A stretch of 64,000 nucleotides of DNA from Ruegeria marina (lineage in GTDB: Bacteria; Pseudomonadota; Alphaproteobacteria; Rhodobacterales; Rhodobacteraceae). The notes below the pieces were generated by a model that had not been told where the DNA came from, made no database searches, and saw nothing but the letters and a program-made list of their open reading frames with translations. Where the stretch lies: NCBI RefSeq assembly GCF_900101475.1, contig NZ_FMZV01000013.1:1-64000 (forward strand). The letters run 5' to 3'. Below, piece after piece: positions 63,195-64,000 of the stretch. Positions within the stretch are counted from its first letter, which is position 1; each line of letters begins with the position of its first letter. The position numbers and the translations under genes were made by a program.

Positions 63195-64000
63195 TCAGTC
63201 GAACATGTCGGGCTGATCCTCGACCAGCTGGTTCCAGATGGTCTGGAAATGCAACCAGCCGATATACTCGCTGCCCACATGCTCGCGGCTATAGCGCGCC
63301 CGGCCTTCGGGGATGCGGATCGGCTCGATGCCGCTGGCGGCGATATCGAGCTGCTGCTTGCAGCAGCGCTCCAGAGCGATGAACCAGAAAGCCGCCGATT
63401 CAATAGAATGGCGCGATGCGGTGAGCAGCCCGTGGTTTTGGTGCAGCGCGGCCTTGACGCCCTTGAACGCCTTGGCCACGTCGGAACCCGCGTGATTTTC
63501 CACTGCCACCTGGCCGCCCTGTTCGCCGATCACCACGTGATCCTCGAAAAAGGCGCAGGCATCCTGGGTAATCGGGTCGATCGGCCGCCCGGTCGCGCAC
63601 CAGGCGGTGCCATAGATGGTGTGCGCATGGCACATCGCGATGATGTCGGGATGTTCCTCGTGGACATTGGCGTGCAGCACAAAGCCAGCGCGGTTCACGG
63701 CGTAATTCCCCTCGATCACCTTGCCCGCATGATCGACGAGGATCAGGTTGGACATCCTGACCTTGTCGAAATGCACGCACATCGGGTTGGTCCAGTAAAG
63801 CTCCGGGCGTTCCGGATCCCGCACGGTCAGGTGGCCCGCAAAGCCATAGTCAAAGCCCTGCTGGGCAAAGGCGCGGCAGGCGGCGACAAGACGCTCCTTG
63901 CGATGGCGCCGTTCGTCTTCGACAGTGTCGAATTCAGGGATTTCGGGAAAGATCAGCCCTTCCTGTTCGGGCTGGTAGATCGAGATTCGGTTGCCAAGAT
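63195..64000 (-). CDS. Class II aldolase/adducin-family protein, 5' end outside the window
   Basis: About 268 residues are visible; the frame is still open at base 64000, so the N-terminus lies beyond the edge and the GTG at 63824 is internal. 'GFDYGFAGHLTVRDPERPELYW' belongs to the same chain upstream of that GTG. Metal-binding residues: His-x-His in 'AMCHAHTIYGTAWC' and His in 'HQNHGLLTASRH', with 'HANVHEEHPDI' before. Such enzymes cleave or decarboxylate hydroxy or keto compounds with a divalent metal. Relation to the catabolic cluster is unclear, since it is transcribed towards it. Confidence 0.88.
   Translation of the reverse strand, partial: LGNRISIYQPEQEGLIFPEIPEFDTVEDERRHRKERLVAACRAFAQQGFDYGFAGHLTVRDPERPELYWTNPMCVHFDKVRMSNLILVDHAGKVIEGNYAVNRAGFVLHANVHEEHPDIIAMCHAHTIYGTAWCATGRPIDPITQDACAFFEDHVVIGEQGGQVAVENHAGSDVAKAFKGVKAALHQNHGLLTASRHSIESAAFWFIALERCCKQQLDIAASGIEPIRIPEGRARYSREHVGSEYIGWLHFQTIWNQLVEDQPDMFD

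Noticed and set aside
63195-63824. Class II aldolase gene starting at the GTG at 63824
   Set aside because: The reading frame continues upstream to the window edge with conserved-looking residues, so the true start is outside.

Overview
The window is about 64 kb of GC-rich, gene-dense DNA with no rRNA, tRNA, insertion sequence or CRISPR array that I can see. Gene families and layout (GlpSTPQUV-type glycerol ABC transporter, Anbu operon, PQQ cluster, TRAP transporter, DmdA-like GcvT protein) fit an alphaproteobacterium of the Rhodobacterales/Roseobacter group. This is inferred from family content, not from a marker gene. No stretch longer than 300 bases lacks a gene.

Layout. (1) 1-4645: end of an Lrp/AsnC regulator, then a forward set of a DmdA-like GcvT-family protein, an OsmC protein, an ECHDC3-like crotonase without the catalytic glutamates, and an acyl-CoA synthetase. 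(2) 4880-18604: glycerol catabolism. Divergent glpR faces glpD-glpSTPQUV-glpK, continuing into an iron-type alcohol dehydrogenase, pyruvate kinase and triose-phosphate isomerase. GlpR-type half-sites lie in the glpR/glpD gap, hairpins flank glpV, and a LacI-type palindrome precedes tpiA. (3) 18851-21873: housekeeping truB, a phosphodiester glycosidase, rbfA (minus) and dapB (plus). (4) 21980-25897: the four-gene Anbu operon (permuted ATP-grasp, alpha-E, transglutaminase, Anbu protease). (5) 25934-34534: DEAD-box helicase with a repetitive basic tail, SDR, ornithine-cyclodeaminase-like protein, alpha/beta hydrolase, pepT, fghA, sthA.

(6) 34644-63134 is the most interesting part. A GntR/FCD regulator precedes pqqABCDE (minus strand). 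Divergent from pqqA run a cytochrome c, a PQQ alcohol dehydrogenase with a lanthanide-type Asp pair, two substrate-binding proteins, a beta-propeller, an acidic exported protein and an ABC-2 type transporter. A second unit begins at 46586: CoA ligase, ThDP enzyme, SDR, quinone oxidoreductase, Ohr-like protein, an ACAD11-type acyl-CoA dehydrogenase overlapping its ACAD10/11-type kinase, a Tat-exported molybdenum aldehyde-oxidase-like pair, a TRAP transporter, thiolase and epoxide hydrolase. A 15-bp palindrome, TGAATTC-N-GAATTCA, occurs in front of the regulator, pqqA, the cytochrome/dehydrogenase unit and the CoA-ligase unit, which suggests one regulon.

Working model (inference): an alcohol or diol is oxidised in the periplasm by the PQQ enzyme to an aldehyde and by the molybdenum enzyme to an acid. 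The TRAP system imports the acid and the ligase makes the CoA thioester. The kinase/dehydrogenase pair removes a 4-hydroxyl group by phosphorylation and elimination, as in levulinate (Lva) catabolism and mammalian ACAD10/11, and thiolysis follows. The window closes with a class II aldolase-family gene running off the right edge.
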